Source of the DNA: Pseudovirgaria hyperparasitica
Taxonomy: Eukaryota; Ascomycota; Dothideomycetes; Acrospermales; Acrospermaceae
Direction of reading: 5' to 3'
Assembly (NCBI RefSeq): GCF_010093815.1
Contig: NW_022985551.1
Location: forward strand, 826,614 to 890,613
Length of the DNA: 64,000 nucleotides
The notes below the pieces were generated by a model. It was not told where the DNA came from. It searched no databases and worked only from the letters and a program-made list of their open reading frames with translations. This document shows, piece by piece, positions 45,325-56,336 of the stretch; within the stretch, counting starts at the first letter, position 1; each line of letters opens with the position of its first letter. The translations under genes and the position numbers were made by a program.

Positions 45325-47469
45325 ATGTTGTCAATGTCTCATGCAGACGAGGTTTCAAATCCGCAACTTCTTTCCGTTGAACATGCTCTTCGTCGGTATG
45401 TCTATATTCAGCTGCCCTTCTTGCTACCATTCTGACAGTTGCCCAGGTGCAATGAAGAAAGGTACCAACGACGACAGAAGCGAATCGAGTATAATATCTT
45501 CATAGCCTCATTGAGTGAGCAAAAAGTTTCACGAAGATCTTCTGCTCCTCCTGTCAATACCTGGCAAGCTCCTCTTCCGATATCAATCCAACCCTCTAAT
45601 GGCTCCCCCTCCACTCGATCATCCATTTCTTCCTTCAACTCTCTACGATCATCGGTCGGAATCGCATCTAAACGTACTTCATTGTCTTCTCTGGAAACGA
45701 CTTTCTCGTCACTCTCTCTTTCAGGTAGCTCGGTAAAATCTTTCGCTTCATCCAAGTCACGTCTCGACCTAGCTCAGACCCGCAGGTCCACCATCTTGGA
45801 AGGATTGTTGGAGTACCGAGATCATTTCCTCCCCGCACGGTTCTTCCGTACTCTACCTGAACAGATCTACGACAACATCCTTAACCAGTTGCGGATAGTT
45901 CATTTTGGTAAGAACAAGGCAGGCTGTGTGGAATGCTACCTTCGAGACTTGAGGAGTCTGTCGCGAACGAGTCGAGCATGGCAGCGACTAGCCGAGAAGC
46001 ACATGTTCGTTCTACCTAGTCTTTTCTCCTTTTTCCCCAAGCCTTTTGACTGTACTTCTGTTAGTAGTGACTAACCTGTGCGTAGGTTCGAAGTGCTTTA
46101 TATATCCAAGAGTCACATTACTTCAGAGAACAAGATCCTCAAGAGCAAATCTACCAGTCGGCTAAAGCTACTTCGAAGCAAGCTCCGATCAAGATCAGAT
46201 CTCGCAAAACACGTTCGGGTTTTACGAATTGATGCCGATGTAATGGAATTCTACCATCGCGCCTCACTCAATGATAAGACTCATATCATCGACGCATTCG
46301 CATCGTTAGTAATGGCTTGTCCGAATCTAAATAGACTGGAAGGCTTCTACCTCGAATACGACCAAACCTTCGATCGCCTTTCTCAAGCTCTCGCGAGCAG
46401 ATCCCAACTCACCGAAAGAATTTGGCGCCTCTCCGCTCCAGCACCTTCTATCCGACGAGTCGACGACAATTTCCTCAACCACAGCGATCTATGGAGCGCC
46501 TCTTTGACGTCGCTAGTGTTACAAGGGCCCGGAACGGAAGGTTGTGTCGACTACAGGGCCTTTGTAGGCACCTTCCGTAAACTGCCAAGGCTCAAGCGAC
46601 TCGTGATCGCGAATTTTGCTGCTCAGGACTTTCATGACCGTACAATGGCCGCTTTACCCGCAGTCACTTCGCTTCGTCTAGAGAGGCTTCCCGGGGTCTC
46701 GGACAAGGGAGTCGCCCGATTTGCGGGCTCGGCGGCTGCAAAAGCTGTGAGGAACCTGACGCTTATCAATCTGGATATAAAGAATATAGGAACCGTGAGC
46801 GACGTGCTTGAGCGACTGGACTTGAAGCGCTTCTCGTTACAGCAGGACCCTCCGCCGGCTTGTCCTCTTGATCCTGCGATTGAAGTCCTGTTACTCGGCT
46901 CTCCGACTCTGGAATATCTGCACTGGGATGTTCTCACCCTGAGTCCAACGCATGACTTTCTTTTCGACTCGATAGCAGCAGGGAACTTTCCTAGTCTCCA
47001 CCAAATCAGATGTATAAATGACCACAACGGTCTTCTTCAAAGCGTCTGCCGCCCCGCTGCCCAAGCGATACTCAATTCTGACGACCACCTGATCCACCGC
47101 ACGTCAAAGCGCACATCTGCAATAGCAGGTTTACGCTCTTTAATGACAGTACGCCGAACAGCGCAAGATCGTATCGATGAGGCTCGCTCTCGACCAGTAG
47201 CGAAAATCATTGTCGAGGAAGACGGCAGAGTTCAAAGCATTCACGAGATCGGCGGTTTCATAGGACAAATAGGCTCAGCCATCGACTTCATGCTGGAACC
47301 TGACATTGAAGGCAGCGACACGGCACTAGCACAAGTGGACGATATCTTCGAAGGGTACGGAAAAGGTGGATTGATCAAAGCGCCTGTGTGTGGAGGAGGC
47401 GTCAAGCAAGAATGGTCTCATAAGGCCAGGTTCCTTTGTGTTCAGGTTGATACCAATTCGTTGTTTTGA
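45325..47469 (+). CDS. F-box-like protein with leucine-rich-repeat-type C-terminus
   Basis: Three exons: 45325 (or ATG 45334)-45395, 45447-46004 and 46086-47469; introns 45396-45446 and 46005-46085 (with branch GACTAAC); 667 aa from ATG 45334. A Ser-rich N-terminal region (about 40-110) precedes an F-box-like helix set near residue 150: FFRTLPEQIYDNILNQLRI...LRSLSRTSRAWQRLAEKHMFEVLYI. The second half has repeating LKRLVIANF, SLRLERLPGVSDKGVARF, VRNLTLINLDI and LEVLLLGS-like units as in fungal F-box/LRR proteins. Such proteins serve as substrate receptors of SCF ubiquitin ligases; the substrate is unknown. The F-box is degenerate, so SKP1 binding is inferred. Two in-frame ATGs differ by three residues. 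Confidence 0.75.
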
Positions 47470-47918
47470 GGGTTATTGAGGAGCAAGGGTGCTGAGATAG
47501 GTCAGGATATGAATCAAGCGAACACAGTACTATGAGCATAACAAATGTAGCATTTTACGTTGCATATCTATTCGCGTATGCTTGATACCAAATCTTCTCG
47601 AAGGCCTTTAGACCTGTCACAGGTATTTTTGTCTTTTAATCAGCCAATTCTGGTTAGGCTTGAGATGCTAAATACGGGGATCCGATTTAGATCAACTCGG
47701 TCGAAGCGTCCGAACGGGCGCCCGGACCACATTCGACCCGCAATGCCGAGGCGTAGAAGTGTAACAGCACTAAGTAGCGTCTGAGTGAAGGTCCGCGATT
47801 CAGAGTGTCTGCTGATGTCGTCGAATATATTGCCTCGTACCTCACTACCACCACCCTCCTCTTCCCTCCTTTTTCAAACTCATCCATTTGTCAGACTAAT
47901 TGCACGACATTCGACGAG
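47470..47918. promoter_or_regulatory. Intergenic region F-box-like gene to hydrolase
   Basis: 449 bases, probable 3' UTR plus hydrolase promoter. The hydrolase frame is open upstream of its ATG back to about 47805, but without an ATG, so this part is read as leader. Confidence 0.45.
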
Positions 47919-49403
47919 ATGGACGGACCGACGGCTGCAATCCTGAAGCTTCTGGTCCCTCGCATACCATTCATCTTCAAGACTATAGCTGCACACTCGC
48001 TATGGATGTCGGACACGTCCTCGTTGTGGAACTTGCGAAGTGAGCTTACGATAAAGATCCTCCGTGACATCCTCCTCAATGGCCCTCCTACCACCATCAC
48101 GAAGCAGCAGAAGGGAGCAATGAAAGACCCTGGAATCAAAGGAAATATGTGGGTGTCCAAGGTCACAATGCCCGCGCCACTCGAAGACGATGCGCGCCAG
48201 CTTCTTTTTCAGATCATCGAGGAGTTGAAGGAAGGTGAAATCACATACAAACAACCGCCTCCACAGCCTCTCGAAGCAGAATGGACCGGCTACAGAGCAA
48301 ACGCAAAGCCTAACGCCCCCGAACTCCCCATCAGCGAGGCGGAAAAGTACGATCGCATGATGGAAGAAACGACTAGTCCAACGACTCTCCTCTATTTGCA
48401 CGGCGGTGCACACTACCTCATGGACCCATGTCTCTATCGTGACTTTGCCAGCAGAATGGGGAAGTCTACCGGTGGCCGCGTCTTCAACGTCCGCTATCGC
48501 CTTGCGCCTCAGAACCCCTTTCCTGCTGCTGTCCTCGACGCACTCATGGCCTATCTCGCTCTCCTATACCCGCCTCCCGGCTCCCACCACAAGCCCGTCC
48601 GCGCGCAAGACATTGTGTTCGCCGGCGACTCCGCCGGTGGCAATCTCGCTGTCGTCCTCCTCATCGTCGTCACGCACCTTCACCAGAACTCCCCGTCCAC
48701 GTGCCCGACCGTCGTCTTCAACGGCCAGACAGTCGATGTCCCCCTCCCCGCCGGCTGTGCCGTACGCTCGCCCTGGCTCGACATGAGTCGCAGCATGCCC
48801 TCAATCATGGGCAACCTTGCCATCGACTACCTCCCGCCGCCCGACAAGGAGCGTTCACAGACAGAGGCCACGCCGCCGTGTTCCGTGTGGCCTGCTGACC
48901 CGCCGCGCGTGACGCTGTACTGTGAAGGCAACGCCTTGCTGCACCCACTCACATCGCCGCTCGCACAGAAGTCGTGGGCACATGCGCCGCCGATGTATTT
49001 CTCCCTTGGCGAGGAGATGATGCTCGATGAAGCGCTGGTTGTGGCACAGCGTGCGGCACGGCAGGGTGCGGTTGTGGACGTCGACTTCTTCGCGAAGATG
49101 CCGCATGTGTTCAGCATGCTTCTAGACAGTCTGCCTGCGAGCGACGTGTGTCTGGACAAATACGCGGCGTTCTGCAAGAATGTGGTGGAGCGGCCGGCGG
49201 AGGTGGTGAGCAAGGCACGTTCGATTGCGCCGAAGACGTTGGCGGAGACGGAGATGGATGTGAAGGCGCTGGCGCCGGCGGAGCTGACGGACGAGAAAGT
49301 GCGGGAGTTGATGTTGGGTGGGCAGAAGTACCAGTTTGAGCGGTTTGAGGAGGAGACAAAGAAGAAAGAGATGATGAAGAATAAGGGAGGTGCGAAGCTA
49401 TAG
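47919..49403 (+). CDS. Alpha/beta hydrolase, hormone-sensitive-lipase type
   Basis: 494 aa, single exon. Catalytic marks of the HSL/bacterial-type esterase family: oxyanion-hole HGGAHY near residue 161, nucleophile elbow GDSAGGN near 235, and a C-terminal His in KMPHVFSML near 395; the acid is probably an Asp or Glu in the EEMMLDEAL region. An N-terminal helical cap (KLLVPRIPFIFKTIAAHSLW) with hydrophobic character suggests membrane association. The substrate is unknown: short- to medium-chain esters, steroids or xenobiotics are all possible. The start was set at ATG 47919, because the open frame further upstream has no ATG. The C-terminal 60 residues are Lys/Glu-rich and helical. Confidence 0.85.
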   Translation: MDGPTAAILKLLVPRIPFIFKTIAAHSLWMSDTSSLWNLRSELTIKILRDILLNGPPTTITKQQKGAMKDPGIKGNMWVSKVTMPAPLEDDARQLLFQIIEELKEGEITYKQPPPQPLEAEWTGYRANAKPNAPELPISEAEKYDRMMEETTSPTTLLYLHGGAHYLMDPCLYRDFASRMGKSTGGRVFNVRYRLAPQNPFPAAVLDALMAYLALLYPPPGSHHKPVRAQDIVFAGDSAGGNLAVVLLIVVTHLHQNSPSTCPTVVFNGQTVDVPLPAGCAVRSPWLDMSRSMPSIMGNLAIDYLPPPDKERSQTEATPPCSVWPADPPRVTLYCEGNALLHPLTSPLAQKSWAHAPPMYFSLGEEMMLDEALVVAQRAARQGAVVDVDFFAKMPHVFSMLLDSLPASDVCLDKYAAFCKNVVERPAEVVSKARSIAPKTLAETEMDVKALAPAELTDEKVRELMLGGQKYQFERFEEETKKKEMMKNKGGAKL

Positions 49404-49929
49404 AGGCTGATATAGGTGTAGAGATCGGTGTATCATTATGGTTAGACTTGGATAGGAGTGGATTATTTCATTTGAATGAGCACATGAGCAGAATCGATAG
49501 ATAGTCATGAATACACGACGTAAACGTAGAATTGACACCTATGTGGAACACAAAAAGCAAGTACTAGGCAATGTGAGTTCAATCTTAGTCGCAACATTGT
49601 ACAGTTTGCAATCCATCAGTGTATCTGGTGCATATAAAAATACGCGATCCACTCCCAGGATCAAGAAACCCATCACCAGAAGAACGATATACCGGTCGAA
49701 GACAGTCACCATCTGCTCTACCTCGACAATCAGAATGTGGAATCGCACATGTGGGGCTACCGGCTCCGCGCTTAAGCTCGCGATGACGTCGTGTGTAGAT
49801 AATCCTCGTTTTCGGCGCGGATGAGCTATGCCCAGAGTCTGATATCTCTGCTTTTAAAGATTGCAATATTGATGCAGAGTTTTAAGATCTGTTATCCATC
49901 CTTACGAGATCCTTCCGACGCGTATCAAA
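49404..49929. promoter_or_regulatory. Intergenic region hydrolase to lactonase
   Basis: 526 bases holding the hydrolase 3' UTR and the lactonase promoter. Short ORFs lack coding character. Confidence 0.4.
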
Positions 49930-51068
49930 ATGGACTATGAACCCCTTGTGCCCCCTATCCCCGCCCCAGACCTTAAGATACCAAAATCAGAGGCCACAGT
50001 CGAGATATGCGCCATTGACTCGTACGTGCTTCACATCCTCTTCACCTACACGTCGTACATTAACAGCTCTCCAGCGGCGCCCGCTTCTCCCTCCCCATCG
50101 ACCCGTTTCTGACGCCAAACATCGCCGACAAAACCCGCCTCTCCGGCCCTGCATTCTCCTTTCTCATCACGCACCCCAGCGGTCGGCGCAGCGTCTTCGA
50201 CCTCGGCATCCTCAGCACACTGACACAGTACCCGCCCGGCATCCAAACCAGCATCGCGAACAACGGCTGGGAAGTCACGCCAGGCCGCGACATAGCACGT
50301 ATACTCACTGAAGACAGAGGCATCGACCTGGACAGCGTGCACGAGGTCATCTGGTCGCACGCACACTGGGACCACGTCGGGGCGCCATGGCAATTTCCCG
50401 CGCGCACAGCGCTAGTCGTGGGACCGGGGTTCCGCGAGGCCTTTCTGCCGGGATATCCGGCGGATGAGAGCAGTCGGGTGCTGGCTCGTAGCTGGGAGGG
50501 GCGCGAGCTGCGGGAGGTGGATTTTCGCTCGGGGGCGCAGCTGCGCGTGGGTCGTTTTGAGGCGGTGGATTGGTATGGCGATGGGAGCTTTTATCTGCTG
50601 CATGCGCCGGGGCATGCGGTGGGGCATATGTGTGGATTAGCGAGGACGACGCCGGGGACGTTTGTGTTTCTGGGCGGCGATGTGTGTCATCATGGTGGGG
50701 AGATGAGGCCGACGGAGTATGTGCCGTTGCCTAGGGAGGTGACGCCGGGGATGGTGCCTCGCCTACGGAGTGTGTGTCCGGGGAGCGAGTATGTGGATGG
50801 GCATCCGGAGAAGAGTGGTGTCAAGCCATTTTATCGGATGACGGAGAGTTTTCCGAGTGATATTGGGGTTGCGGAGTGGAGCTTGGAGGGTACGGAGGAG
50901 TTTGATGCGTGTAGAGACATATTCGTGTGTTTGGCGCATGATGAGAGTTTGCTGGAGGTGTTGGAGTATTTGCCGAAGACGATGAATGGGTGGAGGGGAA
51001 GGGGATGGGGTGAGAAGGTGAGGTGGAGGTTCTTAGGAGATTTTGAGATTGGGGAGAAGGATAGATAG
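49930..51068 (+). CDS. Metallo-beta-lactamase-fold hydrolase, N-acyl-homoserine-lactonase-like
   Basis: 361 aa from exons 49930-50021 and 50075-51068. The intron 50022-50074 has donor GTACGT and acceptor CTCCAG; the nearer AG at 50066 is too close to the TTAAC branch and would break the frame. The metal site is seen as HAHWDH near residue 124, then HAPGHAVGH near 206 and GGDVCHHGGE near 230, the layout of AiiA/AttM-type lactonases with two zinc ions. Fungal members hydrolyse lactones including acyl-homoserine lactones and mycotoxin lactones; the true substrate is unknown. The 3' half has a clear shift toward GTG/GGG-rich codons. It lies after the esterase in the same direction. Confidence 0.87.
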
Positions 51069-51172
51069 GATTGGAACAGGGAAGGGGGTCTTTTGGCGTA
51101 GAGGCGTCCATAGACAAGATTGATTTAGGTGCTGATATATCGATCATGGTAGTGTGGCCATCGTGGCTTTGA

Positions 51173-52033
51173 TCACTCTCCTCTTTCCTTAGCTGCTTCT
51201 CGCGCAAGAGACATCAGAAACTCTTCGTCGTCTATTTCCGCCTCTTCGCCGTCCACATCCCATCTACACCAGCCGTGAGTCTCTCCACAGTGAATCCAGA
51301 CAGTCCTCTCGAACAAGACCCGTGGGCAGGTCTTTTTCTCTATGAGTCTCTCGGCAGCCACCATCACACCGAAGTCCAGGTCGTAATCACTGCCCATCGT
51401 CGCATAGCCAGTCTTATCTCGCACAATCTTAGTATCCACCGCAGGTATAATGCGAACCTTGAAGAACGGGTTCTCGCGGCCCTGCGTCTCAGCCTCCAGA
51501 ATGTCCTTCGCCTTGAAGCTTCTGCTTCTGCGAACATAGATCTCCTTGTCCTTGAACCCAATTGCGAGTCTCCATTCCGTCGGGTTTCCACCATCTTCCG
51601 TGAAGAAGCTTACGGGCCAAGGTACGATGAATCGCATGAGGAGGAAATCAATCATGAAATGCGCTGAGCGGCCCAGCATGATCCATACCAGTTCTTTTGT
51701 CGTATGCTTGCTCTTGTCAACAGTCGTCGACGTCTCGTAGCCCCATACTGTCAGGAGGAGTGACCAGTACCAGGGCAGCTGTACATAAAGCCTATACAAG
51801 AGACCTATAGCGATTGACAAGTTCATAATGACCGGGACGGCAAAGATTTGCTTCTTGAAGAATGTCGGGTGGTCGTCAACGTGCGTGATATATACGTACT
51901 CTGGATTCAGGAGCGAGAGGAAGGGTACCATGGCGTCTGGTGCAGACTCGAACGGCTCGGGGGGTCCTTTGACCTTTTTCGCAGTATTAGTACCGCCAGA
52001 TTTGGCGGCCCGCTTAGAAGGTTTCGGCGCCAT
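51173..52033 (-). CDS. Conserved fungal membrane protein, function unknown
   Basis: 286 aa, single exon. The N-terminus is basic (MAPKPSKRAAKSGG...AKKVKG), followed by two or three hydrophobic segments: FAVPVIMNLSIAIGLLY (about 65-85), PWYWSLLLTVWGY (about 90-103) and FMIDFLLMRFIVPWP (about 127-142). The second half is soluble with WRLAIGFKDKEIYVRRSR and FERTVWIHCGETHGWCRWDV, ending in an acidic, helical tail. The order suggests an endoplasmic reticulum or Golgi membrane protein with a cytosolic domain. I recognise it as widespread in filamentous ascomycetes but with no assigned function. Its start lies 243 bases from the VPS35 start on the other strand. Confidence 0.8.
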   Translation of the reverse strand: MAPKPSKRAAKSGGTNTAKKVKGPPEPFESAPDAMVPFLSLLNPEYVYITHVDDHPTFFKKQIFAVPVIMNLSIAIGLLYRLYVQLPWYWSLLLTVWGYETSTTVDKSKHTTKELVWIMLGRSAHFMIDFLLMRFIVPWPVSFFTEDGGNPTEWRLAIGFKDKEIYVRRSRSFKAKDILEAETQGRENPFFKVRIIPAVDTKIVRDKTGYATMGSDYDLDFGVMVAAERLIEKKTCPRVLFERTVWIHCGETHGWCRWDVDGEEAEIDDEEFLMSLAREAAKERGE

Positions 52034-52275
52034 GCTGATTGATACGAATTAGAATGTATGCGAGCTGTAACAATCACATGGAGAGAATTTACATTATCTC
52101 AGTGGGTCTGCACTAGAACGAGCTCAGACAGCAAAGCCACGTTTTGCTTCAGCCACAGCTATGAGGCCGCGCCTAACGTAACGCCTGTTCCTGCTTCCTT
52201 AGTATATCTAACGCCTTGCCAGCTTGAACGGTCTAATTCAAGCAGTCGTCCCTCGATTCTCCCCAGTCCTGCACC

Positions 52276-55167
52276 ATGTCGTCACCGCCGGCTCAGGAAG
52301 ATCAGGCTCGGCTACTGGAAGATGCGCTGAGCGTCGTGCGACAGCAGACTATGCTCATGCGCAGGTGCCTAGAGACTCCGGGGAAGCTCATGGATGCCCT
52401 GAAGTGCAGGTAGGTTCGCAATGAGCATACGCATAAGCATACGCATAAGCATATATGAGGACCTAGTGTATGCTAAAGACTCTGCAGCTCAACCCTCGTA
52501 TCGGAGCTCCGGACAAGCAGCTTGGGGCCAAAGCAGTATTACGAGTTATATATGTCGGTATTCGATGCGCTGCGGCACCTCTCTGTCTACCTACGCGATA
52601 ATCATCCTGTCAATCACCTCGCCGATCTATATGAGCTTGTGCAGTATGCTGGAAATATCATCCCTCGGTTGTACCTCATGGTTACGGTGGGCACTGTCTA
52701 CATGGCAATTGAAGATGCGCCAGTGAAAGAGATCATGAAGGACATGATGGAGATGAGTAGGGGTGTGCAGCATCCCATCAGGGGTCTGTTTTTGCGATAT
52801 TATCTCTCTGGGCAAGCAAGAGACTGTTTGCCACAAGGAACTGGTGATGGGCCAGAGGGCAACCTCCAGGACTCCATTAGCTTTATTCTGACCAACTTCG
52901 TGGAAATGAACAAGCTGTGGGTCCGATTGCAGCACCAAGGGCACTCCAGAGAACGTGAACAACGGACGAAAGAGAGGCAAGAGCTGCAACTGCTGGTCGG
53001 CAGCAACCTAGTCAGGTTAAGCCAATTGGTGGATCTAGAGAACTACAAAAAGATCTTGAATCCTTTACTGGAACAGGTCGTTCAGTGCCGGGACGTACTT
53101 GCCCAGGAGTATCTACTAGAAGGTCAGACAGCACACCGTATCCCGGAAAAGAGTGCTAATACGGAGTAGTCATCACACAGGTCTTCCCGGACGAGTTCCA
53201 CCTCCACACCCTGGATCAATTCCTGTCTGCCACAGCGCGCCTGAATCCGAATGTCAACATCAAGGCAATTGTAATAGGGCTGATGGATCGTTTGTCTGCC
53301 TATGCGGCGCGAGAAGCTGAGTCTGAGTCGCCTGAAGAACGAAAGAAGACTGAGGAAGAGGCGACGGCGAAGCTGTTTGAGAATTTACGGATTGCTAAAG
53401 AGAAGAAATCGATCGAGTCACCGAAGCAACATAATGGAGACACTACAGAAGGCGAGCAACCAGCTGCAGACGCAGATCCTGCCACTACAAATGAGGATGC
53501 GGAACCAGGTCAATCGACGGAACCCGGAACATCAGAAACCGAACCGGACGAGAAGACTCGTGGCATCCCCAGCAGCGTCAAGTTGTTTGAGATATTCTAT
53601 GAACAGGTTACCAGTTTGGTCAGACTGCAAAGACTGCCCATTCAAGATACAATCGCAATGTTGGTATCGTTAGCCGGTTTGGCTTTGTAAGTTGTTCTCA
53701 TCATGACTATGAGCACTGGCTGACTTTGACAGGAACATATACCCAGAAAGACTAGATTACGTTGATCAAGTCTTGTCTTTTGCCATCGAGAAGGTCACAC
53801 AGTTCGCGAACAGCGCAGACCTCCACTCGCAAGGCTCGCAGCAGAACATCTTGAGCTTACTGCTGTCGCCCATAAAAGCTTATATATCCTTATTTACCGC
53901 ACTTGCACTACCCAGCTTTGCTCCTCTTCTTTATTTACAGCCCTATCCTACTAGAAGAGCAGTTGCTGGAGAAGTGGCACGGAGTCTTCTCCGGAATCAG
54001 ACGAAGATTACCACGGTGGAGAATCTGGACAGCGTGATGGACATATTAAAGGTACTGATCAAAGAGGGCATTCAACAGCCGCAAGGCTACCCTGGGGGAC
54101 CTGTCCAACGAAAAGCCATGGAGACAGAAGAGACAATAGAAGAACAGGGCTGGTTGTCGCGGATAGTGCATCTCATCCAAGGTGAAGACAACGACACTCA
54201 ATTCAAAGTATGTCAGAGCTCGTTCTCCCAGTTCATTCTATACTCACAGCAGTCCCAGTTAATTCAAAGCACCCGCAAAGCCTTCGCTGAAGGTAACGAA
54301 CGCGTGCGCTTCACCAGTCCCGCCCTCCTGACCGCCTCGATAAAACTCGCGCGCTGCTTCAAAGCCCGCGAGCACTACGACGACAACTGGTCCAGCCAAT
54401 CTTCGTCACTTTACAAATTTATGCATTCGCTGCTCTCTACATTGTATGCGCGCGTTGGTGGCGCTGCCGAGCTGTCCCTACGCCTGTTCGTCGGCTGCGG
54501 CCAAGTTGCCGACCAGACAGGCTTCGAAGAAGTTGCGTACGAGTTCTTCGCCCAGGCGTTCACAATCTATGAGGAAGCCATCAGCGACTCGCGCGCGCAG
54601 TTTCAAGCGGTATGTGTTGTTGCTGGCGGGCTGCACTCGACACGCAACTTCAGCAAGGAAAACTACGATACGCTGATTACGAAGTGTGCATTGCATGGTA
54701 GTAAATTGCTCAAGAAGCCTGATCAGTGTCGCGCGGTCTATCTTGCGAGTCATCTGTGGTGGGCGACTGAGATACGCGCGAAGGGCGAGGAGGACCTAAA
54801 GAGCTTATATCGCGATGGAAAGAGAGTGCTGGAGTGTTTGCAGCGAGCGCTTAGAGTAGCTGATGCGTGCATGGATACAGCGGTTAGTGTGGAGCTGTTT
54901 GTGGAGATTTTGAATCGCTATGTGTACTATTTTGATCAAGAGAACGATGCGGTAAGTCAGCACCCTACTATTGAGAGAGGAGGTTTGGCTAATATTCTTG
55001 GCTAGGTCACGACGAAATACCTCAACGGCCTGATTGAGTTGATCCATTCCAATCTAAACATGAACGAGGCAACGTCAAGTCTGGAAAATCCAAGGAGACA
55101 CTTCTTGCGGACGCTTGAGTATATTAGAAGTCGCGAATACGAGGGCGTGGTGACGGAGGCGAAGTGA
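52276..55167 (+). CDS. VPS35: Retromer subunit VPS35
   Basis: VPS35 is the helical solenoid of the retromer coat, which returns receptors from endosomes to the Golgi with VPS26 and VPS29. Six exons: 52276-52409, 52488-53122, 53170-53686, 53733-54207, 54259-54951 and 55006-55167; 871 aa, all phases agree. Visible marks: N-terminal [26 protein letters not shown], the conserved [14 protein letters not shown] near residue 105 that faces VPS26 and Rab7, a low-complexity acidic insert near 330-390, and the C-terminal solenoid [17 protein letters not shown]...[14 protein letters not shown]...[21 protein letters not shown]. Intron 54208-54258 is 51 nt and stop-free. The first intron holds a short tandem repeat. 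Confidence 0.97.
52415..52452. repeat. Short CGCATAAGCATA tandem repeat in a VPS35 intron
   Basis: Two copies of a 12-mer plus partial flanking copies inside the first intron of VPS35. Confidence 0.7.
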
Positions 55168-55532
55168 AAGGCGGGACGAAGGGAGGGTTTTGGGCAATGG
55201 TACTGTACAGATAGCGTTGCGCGGTTCTACAGTAGCAAAAGTAAATGGAACACGGTGGAAAGGGTCAATAGATTAATATTCATACCCGCAACATGTAAAA
55301 TTGATTGGGGTACATTACATTGCATAAGTGATGAGTAAAATTTCGGTGTTGTACATGTGTACCTAGCTGTGCTCCGATGATATAGTGTGTGATGCAAGGC
55401 GCTATGAGTGTACAAAAGCCTCACGCCTTCCTCCTGGTACATTTTTTGTATGACTCCCTGGACCCCTCAAAACACCTAATATTCAATTTCCGACATGCGA
55501 TGCCAATGAATATTCTATGCCTGTGTGCTTCT
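55168..55532. other. Convergent intergenic region VPS35 / ISA2
   Basis: 365 bases with both 3' UTRs. AT-rich in the middle. No gene or repeat seen. Confidence 0.5.
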
Positions 55533-56336
55533 TCATTCCTTGATATCAAAGCTCGTTCCGCATCCACAGCTACTCGACGCTCCCGGGATTCCGGTGACCT
55601 TGAATTGGCTTCCAATGAGCTCCATCGTATAGTCCACCGTGCTCCCACTCAGCAGTCCCAAGCTAGCCTCATCCATAACAACCTTGGCACCCTTGGGTCC
55701 CTCGAAAACCGTATCGTACTCCTCGTCACCAACATCCACAGAGCTCTTGCCCTTGGCTCCAATCGTAGTGAGGTCCATCAGATACTGGAAGCCATGGCAA
55801 CCTCCGCTCTCGATAGTGATGCGCAGCGCGCTATTGGGATTGCCGTCCTTTGCGGCAATGGCAGCGAGCCTGTCTGCAGCGCGCGGCGTGATGGTGATGG
55901 AAGCAGAGGTGTTGAGGCCCGGGCCGGAGATGGGGCGCGCGGGATGCAGGCGCGGGATCGCTGATGGAGGAGACATGGTCGAGTCGGCTTTCCGCTCGCT
56001 GACGGCTTCGAGACGGCGAGCTGCGGCGCTCAGGTGGCGGAGGTGTGGTCTGCGTGTGCTTGAAGTCGAGGACGCATTTTGGCCGGAGATGCTAGAGATG
56101 CTAGAAATGCTGGCGATGCTTGCGCGGCGAGACGGGGTGGTGTATGTGCGCTTTTGCACGGAGGCGGGGGCGGTGAGGACGGAGGGCGGATGTGCTTCAA
56201 AGTATGGGTTGTAGGGATTGTATGCGATGCGTTGAGATGCGCGGGTTTTGTATGCCACAGACTTCTCTAATGGTGATACGCAGAAGGTGCGGGAGAGGCG
56301 GCGACTCGTCCGGACGGCGAGGTTGAAGTTCGACAT
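55533..56336 (-). CDS. ISA2: Mitochondrial iron-sulfur assembly protein, A-type (Isa2-like)
   Basis: A-type scaffold acting with ISA1 and IBA57 to make [4Fe-4S] clusters for aconitase-type and radical-SAM enzymes. 267 aa, no intron. The HesB/IscA domain covers about 145-267: ITITPRAADRLAAIAAKDGNPNSALRI, the first cysteine in SGGCHGFQY near 180 and the paired cysteines in SSCGCG near 257, so all three metal ligands are present. The N-terminal 140 residues are basic and Ser-rich, a long mitochondrial targeting and linker region that includes RRASIASISSISSIS. The phrase SGGCHGFQY points to Isa2 more than Isa1, as does the long N-terminus. The start is the ATG at 56336. Confidence 0.92.
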   Translation of the reverse strand: MSNFNLAVRTSRRLSRTFCVSPLEKSVAYKTRASQRIAYNPYNPYFEAHPPSVLTAPASVQKRTYTTPSRRASIASISSISSISGQNASSTSSTRRPHLRHLSAAARRLEAVSERKADSTMSPPSAIPRLHPARPISGPGLNTSASITITPRAADRLAAIAAKDGNPNSALRITIESGGCHGFQYLMDLTTIGAKGKSSVDVGDEEYDTVFEGPKGAKVVMDEASLGLLSGSTVDYTMELIGSQFKVTGIPGASSSCGCGTSFDIKE

